DNA from: Bacillus multifaciens
GTDB taxonomy: Bacteria; Bacillota; Bacilli; Bacillales; Bacillaceae_G
Direction of reading: 5' to 3'
DNA length: 64,000 nt
Assembly (NCBI RefSeq): GCF_030756675.1
Contig: NZ_JAVBXD010000020.1
Span: 16,998 to 80,997 of the forward strand
Below the pieces are notes generated by a model. The model did no database searches and was not told where the DNA came from. It worked only from the letters and a program-made list of their open reading frames with translations. The position numbers and the translations under genes are program-made. Positions 18,976 through 26,899 of this stretch are shown piece by piece; within the stretch, counting starts at the first letter, position 1; each line of letters starts with the position of its first letter.

Positions 18976-18989
18976 AAGGAGGTGAGAAC

Positions 18990-19145
18990 ATGAAAAAGGA
19001 ATGGCAACAACCTGTATTAGAAGTACTTGATGTTAACATGACAATGGCTTCAACAGTTTATGGTCCATATACTGACGAAGCATATAATCCTGGTACACCT
19101 GTTGATCCAAATAATCCAAATACTTGGGACCGTTTTACTAGCTGA
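18990..19145 (+). CDS. Lasso peptide precursor (A protein), 51 aa
   Basis: Short frame with the best ribosome binding site in the region (AAAGGAGGTG, 6 nt before ATG 18990). Residues 1-19 form a paeninodin-type leader: W5-x-x-P8 then LEVLDV (10-15) and T18-M19, with Thr at the usual -2 position. The core would be A20-S51: ASTVYGPYTDE, then AYNPGTPVDPNNPNTWDRFTS. Acceptor candidates D29 and E30 are residues 10 and 11 counted from A20; rings are normally 7-9 residues, so cleavage at S21 (D29 = 9) or T22 (D29 = 8, E30 = 9) is also possible. Bulky Tyr/Trp/Phe residues could act as plugs. The C-terminal Ser51 is the expected kinase target. Confidence 0.92.
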   Translation: MKKEWQQPVLEVLDVNMTMASTVYGPYTDEAYNPGTPVDPNNPNTWDRFTS

Positions 19146-19234
19146 TTGCGAAGTAGCATATACAATTTTTCTTGCTGAATGTATATCTATGAAGCTATGT
19201 AAGATGTTCTTATTTTTAAGTTTGTATATGCTAA

Positions 19235-19271
19235 AAAGACCTTTATACTTTTTTATTGTATAAAGGTCTTT
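19235..19271. terminator. Strong intercistronic stem-loop after the precursor gene
   Basis: AAAGACCTTTATAC (19235-19248) pairs perfectly with GTATAAAGGTCTTT (19258-19271) over a 9-nt loop. The plus strand has only TTTCATTT after it, so it may act as a partial terminator or mRNA-stabilising element that raises precursor over downstream enzymes. Confidence 0.7.
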
Positions 19272-19303
19272 CATTTAATCATGGATATATTGGAGTGAAA
19301 ATA

Positions 19304-20230
19304 ATGCTAGAAACTGAAAAAAAGGTTATGTATAAAGCCTTTGATTTCAAAATTTCAAGTGAAATTCCTTTGCCGGAATTAAATCGAATAAATGAGCAAG
19401 AGGTTTCGATAGACATTGAAATTGAAATTGATAATATGTTAAGTTTTTCCTCTGAATTAGTAGATACACCATTTAAACATGTTGTTAAAGATGATCAAGT
19501 GATGTTTTATGTTCCTGATGTGGGCTTTTTTTCCGCTCAAGCGGGAAAAAGGATAGCAGTTTGCCCACTCGATGGTGCAGATGATAGTTTGGTCAGGCTA
19601 TATATTCTTGGAACATGTATGGGTGTAGTATTGATGCAAAAAAAAATACTTCCTTTGCATGGTAGTGCTGTAGTAATTGATGGGAAAGCATATGCTTTTG
19701 TAGGTGATTCAGGTGCTGGAAAGTCGACGTTAGCTTCAGCGTTTTTGAAGAGAGGATATAAACTTGTAAGTGATGATGTAATAGCTGTATCACTTTCTAA
19801 CGATAATGTTCCTATTGTAACACCATCATATCCGCAGCAAAAGTTATGGCAAGAGAGTCTTGAGAATTTTGGTATGGATAAAAGCCAATATAAATCAATA
19901 TATGGTAGAGAAAATAAATACAGTGTGCCAGTTTCTTCTCATTATTTTTCTAAGCCAGTACCACTTGCGGGTGTATTTGAACTAGTAAAGACAGAGAATG
20001 AAATGATTGAATTACAACAAGTTGAAAAACTTGAGCGTTTACATACCCTCTTCCGTCAAACTTATCGTAATTTTCTCATTCCACGCTTAGGATTAATGGA
20101 CTGGCACTTTCACATTTCTACAAATATGATAAACAACCTTGCTGTTTATCGATTATGTCGACCGTTGTCTGGATTTAGTGCTCCGCAACTAGTAGACCTA
20201 GTAATAAACACTATAAATAAAGGAGAATAA
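19304..20230 (+). CDS. Lasso peptide C-terminal serine kinase (HprK-like, K protein)
   Basis: ATP-dependent kinase homologous to the HPr kinase/phosphorylase core, of the type shown in paeninodin clusters to phosphorylate the last serine of the precursor. Visible: LHGSAV (His119 region), Walker A GDSGAGKS (134-141) and SDDVIAVS (156 onward) with the metal-binding Asp pair. ATG 19304 has TTGGAGTG 6-7 nt upstream; the longer frame from 19256 would start inside the hairpin. 308 aa is typical. It lies right after the precursor, whose C-terminus is Ser, consistent with its job. Confidence 0.88.
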   Translation: MLETEKKVMYKAFDFKISSEIPLPELNRINEQEVSIDIEIEIDNMLSFSSELVDTPFKHVVKDDQVMFYVPDVGFFSAQAGKRIAVCPLDGADDSLVRLYILGTCMGVVLMQKKILPLHGSAVVIDGKAYAFVGDSGAGKSTLASAFLKRGYKLVSDDVIAVSLSNDNVPIVTPSYPQQKLWQESLENFGMDKSQYKSIYGRENKYSVPVSSHYFSKPVPLAGVFELVKTENEMIELQQVEKLERLHTLFRQTYRNFLIPRLGLMDWHFHISTNMINNLAVYRLCRPLSGFSAPQLVDLVINTINKGE

Positions 20231-20233
20231 GTG

Positions 20234-20539
20234 ATGTCGAAAAAGCAGGATATTTCATTAAATCAATTTATTGCACAAGTCCCAGGAAATATCGTAAGTG
20301 ATATGGATGGAGAAAAAGTAATGTTAAGTATTTCTAATGGGAAATACTACAATCTAGGTGCAGTAGGTGGAATTATTTGGGCGCTTATAGAGAAACCAAT
20401 ATCGGTTACCAAAGTAGTTACTGAACTAATGCAAGAATATGACATTGATCAGTCTACATGTGAAAAGCAAGTTATTTCTTTTTTGGAGCTTTTGTTAGAT
20501 GAAGCTTTGATTGAAATCGTAGAAGAGGCAGCCGAGTAA
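20234..20539 (+). CDS. Lasso leader-binding protein (PqqD-like RRE, B1)
   Basis: A 101-aa PqqD-family protein that acts as RiPP recognition element, binding the leader and delivering the precursor to the B2 peptidase. It has the fold-typical pattern of beta strands with GEKVMLSISNGKYYNLGAVGG, then IWALIEKPISVTKVVTELMQEY, a winged-helix segment. AGGAG is 8 nt before ATG 20234; the frame also allows GTG 20231 directly after the kinase stop. Split B1/B2 organisation is usual in Firmicutes lasso clusters. Confidence 0.9.
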   Translation: MSKKQDISLNQFIAQVPGNIVSDMDGEKVMLSISNGKYYNLGAVGGIIWALIEKPISVTKVVTELMQEYDIDQSTCEKQVISFLELLLDEALIEIVEEAAE

Positions 20540-20578
20540 TCTAGTATTTTATTCTAGATAAGAAGTAGGGAAGTGTGT

Positions 20579-21031
20579 ATGAATATACTAAAAAAGATAC
20601 GAACGTTTCTTTCATTAGATATGAAAACAATGTTTTTATTAATAGAGGCTTATATTTATTTGGGATGGGCTCGTATTCTTAAAGGTAGGCCATTCTCTAA
20701 GGTTGCTCCTACATTAGGTGTTCCAATGAATGAAACATCTTTAAGTTATAATGAGTCTAATAAATTTGTATTGAGAGATATTTCCGAAGCAATACATATT
20801 ATGAGCCGTCATACCTTTTGGGAAAGTAAGTGTCTTGTAAGGGCAATAGCTGGAATGAAAATGCTAGAGAGACGACAAATGGAGAGTACACTATATTTAG
20901 GAACTGCGAAGGATGAGAACGGAAATATGATTGCTCATGCATGGTTGCGTAGCGGCCCTTTTTATATTACTGGAGCAGAAGAAATGAAGAGGTTCACTGT
21001 AGTTAGTAAATTTGCTAGAAAAATTGGTTAA
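20579..21031 (+). CDS. Lasso leader peptidase (transglutaminase-like, B2)
   Basis: Cysteine protease of the McjB C-terminal type that removes the leader so the new core N-terminus can be cyclised. The catalytic residues are visible as SKCLVRA (Cys85) and AHAWLRSG (His120). The N-terminus carries a short hydrophobic region typical of these 140-150-residue stand-alone proteins. ATG 20579 has AGTAGGG upstream; an in-frame GTG 20573 is the alternative. It follows B1 by 39 nt. Confidence 0.9.
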   Translation: MNILKKIRTFLSLDMKTMFLLIEAYIYLGWARILKGRPFSKVAPTLGVPMNETSLSYNESNKFVLRDISEAIHIMSRHTFWESKCLVRAIAGMKMLERRQMESTLYLGTAKDENGNMIAHAWLRSGPFYITGAEEMKRFTVVSKFARKIG

Positions 21032-21052
21032 AAAATCTTGAAGGAGAATATC

Positions 21053-22240
21053 ATGCATAATAGTTTTGGGCTTGATTTAAGATGTGTGCCTAAGGAGCTC
21101 AAATTGCAGCTTGAAATCATGAAAAGAGAGACTGCTGCGGAGCTACAAGAAATCGATAAGGCTTGGTTTGAAAACATTGATTGGGATAAGTTTCTCGAAC
21201 TAACAATTCATCACCGTGTGTATTCGTTTATTTATCCAAAGATGAAAGTGTTGGATGGGAATTTGGTTCCTGTACATGTCATGCAAACTTTACATCAATA
21301 TTTTAAGATGAATACATTTCAAATGCTGCATTTAAGTGCAGAAATGGAACATGTGAGTAAATTGTTTGCTGAAAACGAAATTCGTCTCCTTGTATTAAAA
21401 GGTCCTGTACTTGCTGATGATCTTTATGGTGATATTTCTCTACGTACTTCGAGTGATTTGGATGTTCTCATTCCCTTACATAATCTCGATAGAGCGGAAG
21501 AACTTTTATTGAACCTTGGCTATGTTAAAGATGATTATATTGTTAGCGTTTTAAATGATTGGAAATGGAGACATCATCATATAACATATATTCATCCTCA
21601 GAAGAACATTAAGATCGAAATTCATTGGAGACTAAATCCTGGTCCAGGAAAGGAACCAAACTTTGAAGAACTATGGAAACGAAAGAGAATAAGTTCACTT
21701 ACTAGTAACCCTGTTTACATTTTAGGTAGGGAAGATCTATTTTTATTTCTTGTTTCTCATGGTGCACGTCATGGTTGGTCAAGGCTGCGTTGGTTAGTAG
21801 ACATTAATCAAATTGTAAAGCAACAACTTGATTGGGAAAAAATTATTAAGTTATTGAAGAAATATCATTACCTTCAAATAGGTAGTCAAGCATTGTTTTT
21901 AACTTCGCAGTTACTAAAAACTCCATTAATTGAAGAAGTGGAACCATTGTTATCTGGAAACCGTCCGAAGATGTTAGCACAAGAAGCAGTATTTTATTTA
22001 GAAAAAATGGTGAACTTACATACAGATCCTGTTCCAGATGACGTAGCGATGTACCATAGTCGTCACTTATTTTCATTAATGTCTTATCAGCAAAAGTTTT
22101 TATATCTTGTAAGCTGTCTTTATCCTTATCCAATTGATGCTGAAACATTGCCGTTACCTAAGCAACTTCATATGTTGTACTTTCCTTTACGTCCTATTTT
22201 ATGCATCTGGAGAAAAGTAAGAAAGCACGAATTATCATGA
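21053..22240 (+). CDS. Lasso cluster nucleotidyltransferase (NTP_transf_5 family, N protein)
   Basis: Member of the uncharacterised nucleotidyltransferase family PF14907. The polymerase-beta-like metal site is seen as KGPVLADDLYGD (116-127) and SSDLDVLI (133-140), whose two Asp should bind Mg. Such genes recur next to kinase-type lasso clusters of Bacillus. From memory, the homologue in the pseudomycoidin cluster further modifies the phosphorylated C-terminus; the exact group added is not something I can confirm here. ATG 21053 follows AAGGAGAAT. 395 aa, typical. It stands 21 nt after B2 and 13 nt before the transporter. Confidence 0.82.
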   Translation: MHNSFGLDLRCVPKELKLQLEIMKRETAAELQEIDKAWFENIDWDKFLELTIHHRVYSFIYPKMKVLDGNLVPVHVMQTLHQYFKMNTFQMLHLSAEMEHVSKLFAENEIRLLVLKGPVLADDLYGDISLRTSSDLDVLIPLHNLDRAEELLLNLGYVKDDYIVSVLNDWKWRHHHITYIHPQKNIKIEIHWRLNPGPGKEPNFEELWKRKRISSLTSNPVYILGREDLFLFLVSHGARHGWSRLRWLVDINQIVKQQLDWEKIIKLLKKYHYLQIGSQALFLTSQLLKTPLIEEVEPLLSGNRPKMLAQEAVFYLEKMVNLHTDPVPDDVAMYHSRHLFSLMSYQQKFLYLVSCLYPYPIDAETLPLPKQLHMLYFPLRPILCIWRKVRKHELS

Positions 22241-22253
22241 GGAGGACAAAATA

Positions 22254-24056
22254 GTGGAACATCTCTTATATTTTGCAAAGAAGTTACATTCTTTTTCTGG
22301 GAAAATATTGTATATAAATCTATTAGGGATGGCCTTAGTCAGTCTTTTGGAGGGAATAGGAATTCTTTTATTAATTCCTACGATAAGTATCAGTGGAGTT
22401 GTAAAGGTAGATAATGGTTCAACCCCAGTTCCAGAGATGTTAAAATTTCTGCACAATATTCCTGAAACAATAAGTTTGTTGCTTATCTTAGGCATTTATA
22501 TCTTTTTGGTAATAGCTCAGTCCCTCTTACAGCAAAATCTTACCCTTCGCAATACAAAAATTCTTATGAATTTTACAAACCATATAAGATTGGAAATTTA
22601 TCGTGCTTTATTACAGGCGAATTGGGCTTTTTTTGTGAAAAAGAGGAAGTCTGATCTTATCAATGCGATGACTGAAGAATTAGGACGCGTTATAAATGGA
22701 ACAAACTTATTTTTTCAGATGTTAACTGCCCTTATTTTTACACTAATACAGCTTGGAATCGCCTTATGGCTATCTGTAAAAATAACAATTTTTGTACTAT
22801 TCGCTGGTTTAGTACTTGCCTATTTTTCTAGACATTTTATAAAAAAGTCAAGAGCGCTAGGAAATCAAACATCTGAGATAGCTAAAAGTTATCTAGGGGG
22901 TATAACAGACCATTTTAATGGAGTTAAAGATATTAAAAGTAATATGTTGGAAGAATCTAGATATACATGGTTGCACAATTGGTGCCAAAAGATAGAGCGA
23001 GAGCAATTGGCATTTATAAAATTGAAAAATGGCTCACAACTTTTTTATAAAGTTACATCGTCTATTCTAATTGCATTTCTTATTTTTACATCTGTAAAAC
23101 TATTCCAAGCCCAGCCGGGACAATTAATATTAATTATCCTAATTTTTTCTAGGTTATGGCCGCGATTTACAAGTATTCAGTCTAACCTGGAACAACTTGC
23201 TGCAAGTGTTCCTGCTTTTAAGTCTTTAATCGAATTGCAGGAAGACTGTCACAAAGCCGCGGAACTGCAGGATATAGAACGACAATATAAAAATGTAAAG
23301 CCAATGTCTATAGAAAAGGGGATTGAATGTCGAAATATTTATTTTCGATACAATTCGAAGGAATCCTTATATGCTCTTCAAAATATCAATTTCCAGATAC
23401 CTTCCAACTGTATGACAGCTATTGTCGGTCGTTCGGGAGCTGGAAAAAGTACCTTAATTGATATTTTAATGGGACTTATGCAACCAGAAAAAGGACATGT
23501 ATTAATAGATGGTACTCCGCTCACAAGTGATAATTTATTGTCATTAAGAAAATCTATTAGCTATGTTCCACAAGATCCATTTTTATTTAATGCAAGCATA
23601 AGAGAAAATTTGTTGATGATTGAACCAAATGCAAGTGAAGAACAAATTTGGGAGGCATTGGAATTTTCGGCAGCTGCTGAATTTGTACGAAGACTTCCGC
23701 AAGGACTTGATACATTCATTGGAGATCGCGGAGTTAGGCTTTCTGGAGGAGAGCGACAACGGCTTGTACTAGCACGAGCTATTTTAAGAAAACCTTCGAT
23801 TCTAGTGCTAGATGAAGCGACAAGTGCGTTAGATACGGAAAATGAAGCGAAAATTCAAACTGCTCTAGAAAGATTAAAAGGAAAGATGACCATTATCGTG
23901 ATTGCCCATCGTTTATCAACGATACGTAATGCTGATCAAGTAATTGTATTAGATAAGGGAGAAATCGTTCAAAAAGGAGCCTTTGTCCAGTTGGCAAAAG
24001 AAAAAAGAGGTATGTTTAGTAAGCTGTTAGGAAATCAGGTAGAAGTTAGCGTATAG
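22254..24056 (+). CDS. Lasso peptide ABC exporter (D protein)
   Basis: Half-transporter with fused membrane and ATPase domains; works as a homodimer that exports, and gives immunity to, the mature lasso peptide. Six transmembrane helices lie within residues 15-320. The nucleotide-binding domain has Walker A GRSGAGKST (392-400), Q-loop VPQDPF, signature LSGGERQ, Walker B LVLDEATSALD and the H-loop AHR. There is no N-terminal C39 peptidase domain, consistent with a separate B2 peptidase. Start GTG 22254 has GAGGAGG upstream. Last gene of the cluster; a long terminator follows. Confidence 0.93.
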   Translation: MEHLLYFAKKLHSFSGKILYINLLGMALVSLLEGIGILLLIPTISISGVVKVDNGSTPVPEMLKFLHNIPETISLLLILGIYIFLVIAQSLLQQNLTLRNTKILMNFTNHIRLEIYRALLQANWAFFVKKRKSDLINAMTEELGRVINGTNLFFQMLTALIFTLIQLGIALWLSVKITIFVLFAGLVLAYFSRHFIKKSRALGNQTSEIAKSYLGGITDHFNGVKDIKSNMLEESRYTWLHNWCQKIEREQLAFIKLKNGSQLFYKVTSSILIAFLIFTSVKLFQAQPGQLILIILIFSRLWPRFTSIQSNLEQLAASVPAFKSLIELQEDCHKAAELQDIERQYKNVKPMSIEKGIECRNIYFRYNSKESLYALQNINFQIPSNCMTAIVGRSGAGKSTLIDILMGLMQPEKGHVLIDGTPLTSDNLLSLRKSISYVPQDPFLFNASIRENLLMIEPNASEEQIWEALEFSAAAEFVRRLPQGLDTFIGDRGVRLSGGERQRLVLARAILRKPSILVLDEATSALDTENEAKIQTALERLKGKMTIIVIAHRLSTIRNADQVIVLDKGEIVQKGAFVQLAKEKRGMFSKLLGNQVEVSV

Positions 24057-24088
24057 AGATAGTAGTGATTTGGAAACCTGCTGGCGGG

Positions 24089-24133
24089 ATTTTCATCAGT
24101 AGAGAATGTTCTCTGCTGATGAAAATCTTCACT
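24089..24133. terminator. Bidirectional terminator between the lasso exporter and deacetylase genes
   Basis: GATTTTCATCAG (24089-24100) pairs with CTGATGAAAATC (24117-24128), and AGAGAA/TTCTCT extends the stem inward. It lies between convergent genes. Confidence 0.85.
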
Positions 24134-24964
24134 TTATTGTCTTTGCTTTGTAGTATTAAACATTTTCGGAAGAGTTACGAACCGTGCTCCATTAGATGTA
24201 AGATCAGGAATAAATCGGTCAAGAGCGTCTACGGAACCTTGTAATTTCCCTCCTGGTGCAGTGTGTTGTAAGAGGATACTTCCAGGAAAAGCATTCCCTA
24301 ATACTTTGTTAGTAATTTCCTGGGCATTTAAGCCTTTCCAATCTAATGTATCTACACTCCATTGAATAATCATAAAGTTCTGTTCAGCAGCCCATTTCAT
24401 TTGATTTTCATTTATAATCCCATAAGGAGGACGGAAGAATTTAGGGGAGTATCCGGTTAGTTTTTGTAATATTTTTTCTGTTTTTAACATCTGCTCATGA
24501 TATTGCTTATCATCTATTTTATTTAAATTAGGATGATTATAAGTATGATTTCCTACGATATGTCCTTCGCTAACAATCCGTTTTACAACTTCAGGATATC
24601 TTTCAGCATTTTCTCCTAATAGAAAAAAAGTCGCCTTTACACCATGTTTTTTCAATTTATTTAATACTTGAGGGGTGTAAACGGGATCTGGACCATCATC
24701 GAATGTGAGAGCGACTTCGGCCTTATTATAAGGTCCTGCAAACGCATATGCGTATTTTTCTACCCATGAAAAAGGAGTCCATGAGCCTCTAAATGCCGGA
24801 CTCGTTTGTAAGATAGGAAAGGTCTCCGCGTAATGTGCAGGATAAAATGTATTATGAACAAGCGGATAAGGAGTCTTAAAAGAGGAAATATCGCGTGGAA
24901 TATTATAATAAGGAACATATTGAAAAGGAACTACTATTTGGGTTGGGTAAAAATCGTATATCAT
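24134..24964 (-). CDS. Polysaccharide deacetylase (NodB family)
   Basis: Carbohydrate esterase 4 enzyme removing N-acetyl groups from peptidoglycan or another GlcNAc polymer. NodB motifs in order: TFDDGPD (catalytic Asp and metal Asp), GNHTYNHPN (metal His pair), RPPYG, QWSVDTLDW and LLQHT. The N-terminal ~90 residues are Pro/Tyr-rich without a classic signal peptide. AAGGGGG lies 7-8 nt before the ATG at 24964. Many cereus-group NodB proteins exist; which one this is cannot be told. It is convergent to the lasso cluster and may mark the right border of the inserted block. Confidence 0.88.
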   Translation of the reverse strand: MIYDFYPTQIVVPFQYVPYYNIPRDISSFKTPYPLVHNTFYPAHYAETFPILQTSPAFRGSWTPFSWVEKYAYAFAGPYNKAEVALTFDDGPDPVYTPQVLNKLKKHGVKATFFLLGENAERYPEVVKRIVSEGHIVGNHTYNHPNLNKIDDKQYHEQMLKTEKILQKLTGYSPKFFRPPYGIINENQMKWAAEQNFMIIQWSVDTLDWKGLNAQEITNKVLGNAFPGSILLQHTAPGGKLQGSVDALDRFIPDLTSNGARFVTLPKMFNTTKQRQ

Positions 24965-25094
24965 TAAAATACCCCCTTAGAAAAGATAACACTCTCTTTA
25001 AAACTTTTATATGTTAGTAATTGTAGTTTGGTTAGGAGAGAATGAAGAAGTCCTCAATGAGAAAAATTTTGTTTTAATTTGTAAAAATTGGAAC

Positions 25095-25163
25095 AGTACC
25101 TTGTAATATTCAATACTGAATGATATATTATAATTAATAAGGTACCTTGTATTGAATAGTACT
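25095..25163 (+). promoter_or_regulatory. PadR-operon promoter with two repeated operator candidates
   Basis: GTACCTTGTA occurs at 25096-25105 and 25142-25151, each followed by an ATTCAATACT or ATTGAATAGTACT half, on both sides of a TATAAT (25129-25134). This is the layout expected for autorepression by the downstream PadR protein. Confidence 0.55.
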
Positions 25164-25184
25164 GGATAGAGAGGAGGATTGCCT

Positions 25185-25496
25185 TTGAATGTTCAATTTA
25201 AAAAAGGGGTATTGGAGCTTTGTGTTCTTGCGCTTGTAAAGAAACGAGATTGCTATGGCTATGAATTAGTTCAGCAAATTTCAAATAAATTTTTAATATC
25301 TGAGGGTTCAGTATATCCTTTGTTACGCCGTTTAACGAAAGAAGGGTACTTCCAGACGTATTTAAAAGAATCTTCGGAAGGGCCTCCGCGTAAATATTAT
25401 CAGTTAACAAATCAAGGCGCGGAACAGCTCTATACACTTGTGACAGAGTGGCGTGATTTTGCAAGAGGCGTACAAGAAATTATTGAAGAGGTGTAG
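25185..25496 (+). CDS. PadR-family transcriptional regulator
   Basis: Winged-helix repressor, 103 aa. The start [18 protein letters not shown], then [27 protein letters not shown] (recognition helix) and [13 protein letters not shown] (wing), are the classic PadR segments. The start is TTG 25185 (7 nt after GAGGAGG); the in-frame TTG at 25179 is too close. It heads an operon with a DUF1700 and a DUF4097 gene, an arrangement seen for PadR-controlled envelope-stress modules. Ligand unknown. Confidence 0.9.
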   Translation: MNVQFKKGVLELCVLALVKKRDCYGYELVQQISNKFLISEGSVYPLLRRLTKEGYFQTYLKESSEGPPRKYYQLTNQGAEQLYTLVTEWRDFARGVQEIIEEV

Positions 25497-25499
25497 AGA

Positions 25500-26045
25500 A
25501 TGACTAAAGAGAAATTTTTTCAAGAATTATCAGAACACCTTAGGAAACTACCAGAAGAAGAACGAAACGACATTTTATATGATTACGAGGAACATTTTCA
25601 ATTCGGAATAGAAGAGGGAAAAACGGAGGAAGAAATTATAAAAGCGCTCGGTTCTCCGAAAGCAATAGCTAAGGAAACGTTAGCGTCTCATCACTTAGAG
25701 CTGGTGAAGCATAATCCAACTCCTTCTAACATAGCAAGAGCAATTGTAGCAATTATTGGACTTAGTTTTTTTAACTTAGTTGTTGTGCTAGGACCGCTCA
25801 TAGCAATTGCGAGTCTTATTTTATCACTTTGGATAGTAAGTGCTGTATGTGTTTTCTCACCAATCCTTCTGTTAACAAAAATTGTTTTTGCCCAAATTTT
25901 TATTTTATCCGATGTATTTGTCGCTATTATACTCTTTGGTATTGGTTTACTTTTAGGGATTGCCGCGTATTATTGTACGATTTGGTTTAAAACGCTTTTT
26001 GTTAAGTACGCCATTTGGAATTTAAAAGTAATTAAAGGGGAGTAG
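25500..26045 (+). CDS. DUF1700 (HAAS-domain) membrane protein
   Basis: The first ~60 residues form the HAAS domain (FFQELSEHLRKLPEEERNDI, then YEEHFQFGIEEGKTEEEII, then LGSPKAIAKE), a helical signalling domain paired with PadR regulators. Residues about 75-165 contain three to four hydrophobic segments. ATG 25500 starts 3 nt after the PadR stop, indicating coupling. Probably a membrane partner that senses or transmits envelope state to PadR (inference from family context). 181 aa. Confidence 0.85.
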   Translation: MTKEKFFQELSEHLRKLPEEERNDILYDYEEHFQFGIEEGKTEEEIIKALGSPKAIAKETLASHHLELVKHNPTPSNIARAIVAIIGLSFFNLVVVLGPLIAIASLILSLWIVSAVCVFSPILLLTKIVFAQIFILSDVFVAIILFGIGLLLGIAAYYCTIWFKTLFVKYAIWNLKVIKGE

Positions 26046-26050
26046 AGAAG

Positions 26051-26869
26051 ATGAGAAAAATGGTGTTGCTAGCAATTATTTGTATTGCAATTGGAGGAAT
26101 CGGTTTATTTTTTACAAGTTCAGTCTTTTTTATGAAAACTGCAAATGGATCAGCAGAAACAAAGAAATTGGAACAGAAACAATTTAAAAATGAGCAAATT
26201 AAAAACATTCATGTTGACACAGATGTTGGAGATGTTGTGATTGAAAAAGGTAAGACTGATTTATTTGAAGTTCGGTATAGCGGCAATCAGGAAAAGCGAA
26301 AGTTAGATATAAATGAGAACGGTGAAATGCTACAAGTGGAAGTGAAATCAAAAAAGAAACATATATTTGACTTTTCTTTTTCACCATTTGACTTGAAAGA
26401 TGAGAGCTTAACAGTTGTTGTGCCTGAACGTGTATACAATAAAATTGAAGCAGAGACGGCAGCAGGAACGATTCACGTGCAAAATATTCAAAGTGGAGAT
26501 ATACTTGCGCATTCAGCAGCGGGCGATGTTGAAATGAAGGAAATGAAAGCGCAGAATGTAAAAGTGTCATCTAGTGCGGGAAATATTGTTCTTTATAAAG
26601 TAGAAGGGAAAGTGCATGCAGAGGTGGCGGCAGGAAGTGTAGAGGTAACGCAGCATAATCCAGAGTATAGTATTGAGGCGGATTCGGCAGCAGGCGATGT
26701 TAGTATTCAGTTGCAGGAAATGCCGAAAGATGCTGTTGTGAAAGGATCTTCTCATGCAGGAGAGGTAAAGATTTTTGGAAAAGAAAATAAAGAAATTACG
26801 ATAGGTAACGGAAAGGTGCAGATTAGCGGGGAAACAGCAGCAGGCTCTGTAAAAATCGAGGCGAATTAA
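26051..26869 (+). CDS. DUF4097 beta-strand repeat envelope protein
   Basis: N-terminal membrane segment (about residues 4-27), then a right-handed beta-rich DUF4097 domain with recurring A-A-G-x-V/I motifs (AETAAGTIHVQNI, HSAAGDVEMKEM, SSAGNIVLYKVEG, EVAAGSVEV, DSAAGDVSIQL). The same fold occurs in LiaG-type proteins of cell-envelope stress systems. ATG 26051 has AAAGGGGAG upstream and follows the DUF1700 gene by 5 nt. Exported side likely faces the wall. Function unknown. Confidence 0.85.
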   Translation: MRKMVLLAIICIAIGGIGLFFTSSVFFMKTANGSAETKKLEQKQFKNEQIKNIHVDTDVGDVVIEKGKTDLFEVRYSGNQEKRKLDINENGEMLQVEVKSKKKHIFDFSFSPFDLKDESLTVVVPERVYNKIEAETAAGTIHVQNIQSGDILAHSAAGDVEMKEMKAQNVKVSSSAGNIVLYKVEGKVHAEVAAGSVEVTQHNPEYSIEADSAAGDVSIQLQEMPKDAVVKGSSHAGEVKIFGKENKEITIGNGKVQISGETAAGSVKIEAN

Positions 26870-26899
26870 AAAAACAGACCAAATTTGGTCTGTTTTTTT
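26868..26899. terminator. Bidirectional terminator, DUF4097 gene / lexA
   Basis: AAAAAACAGACC-AAATTT-GGTCTGTTTTTTT, T-runs on both strands; serves both convergent transcripts. Confidence 0.9.

Noticed and set aside
19050-19274. Frames of 67-74 codons on both strands over the lasso precursor
   Set aside because: Shadows of the precursor and the hairpin; the 51-codon plus frame with AAAGGAGGTG explains the region.
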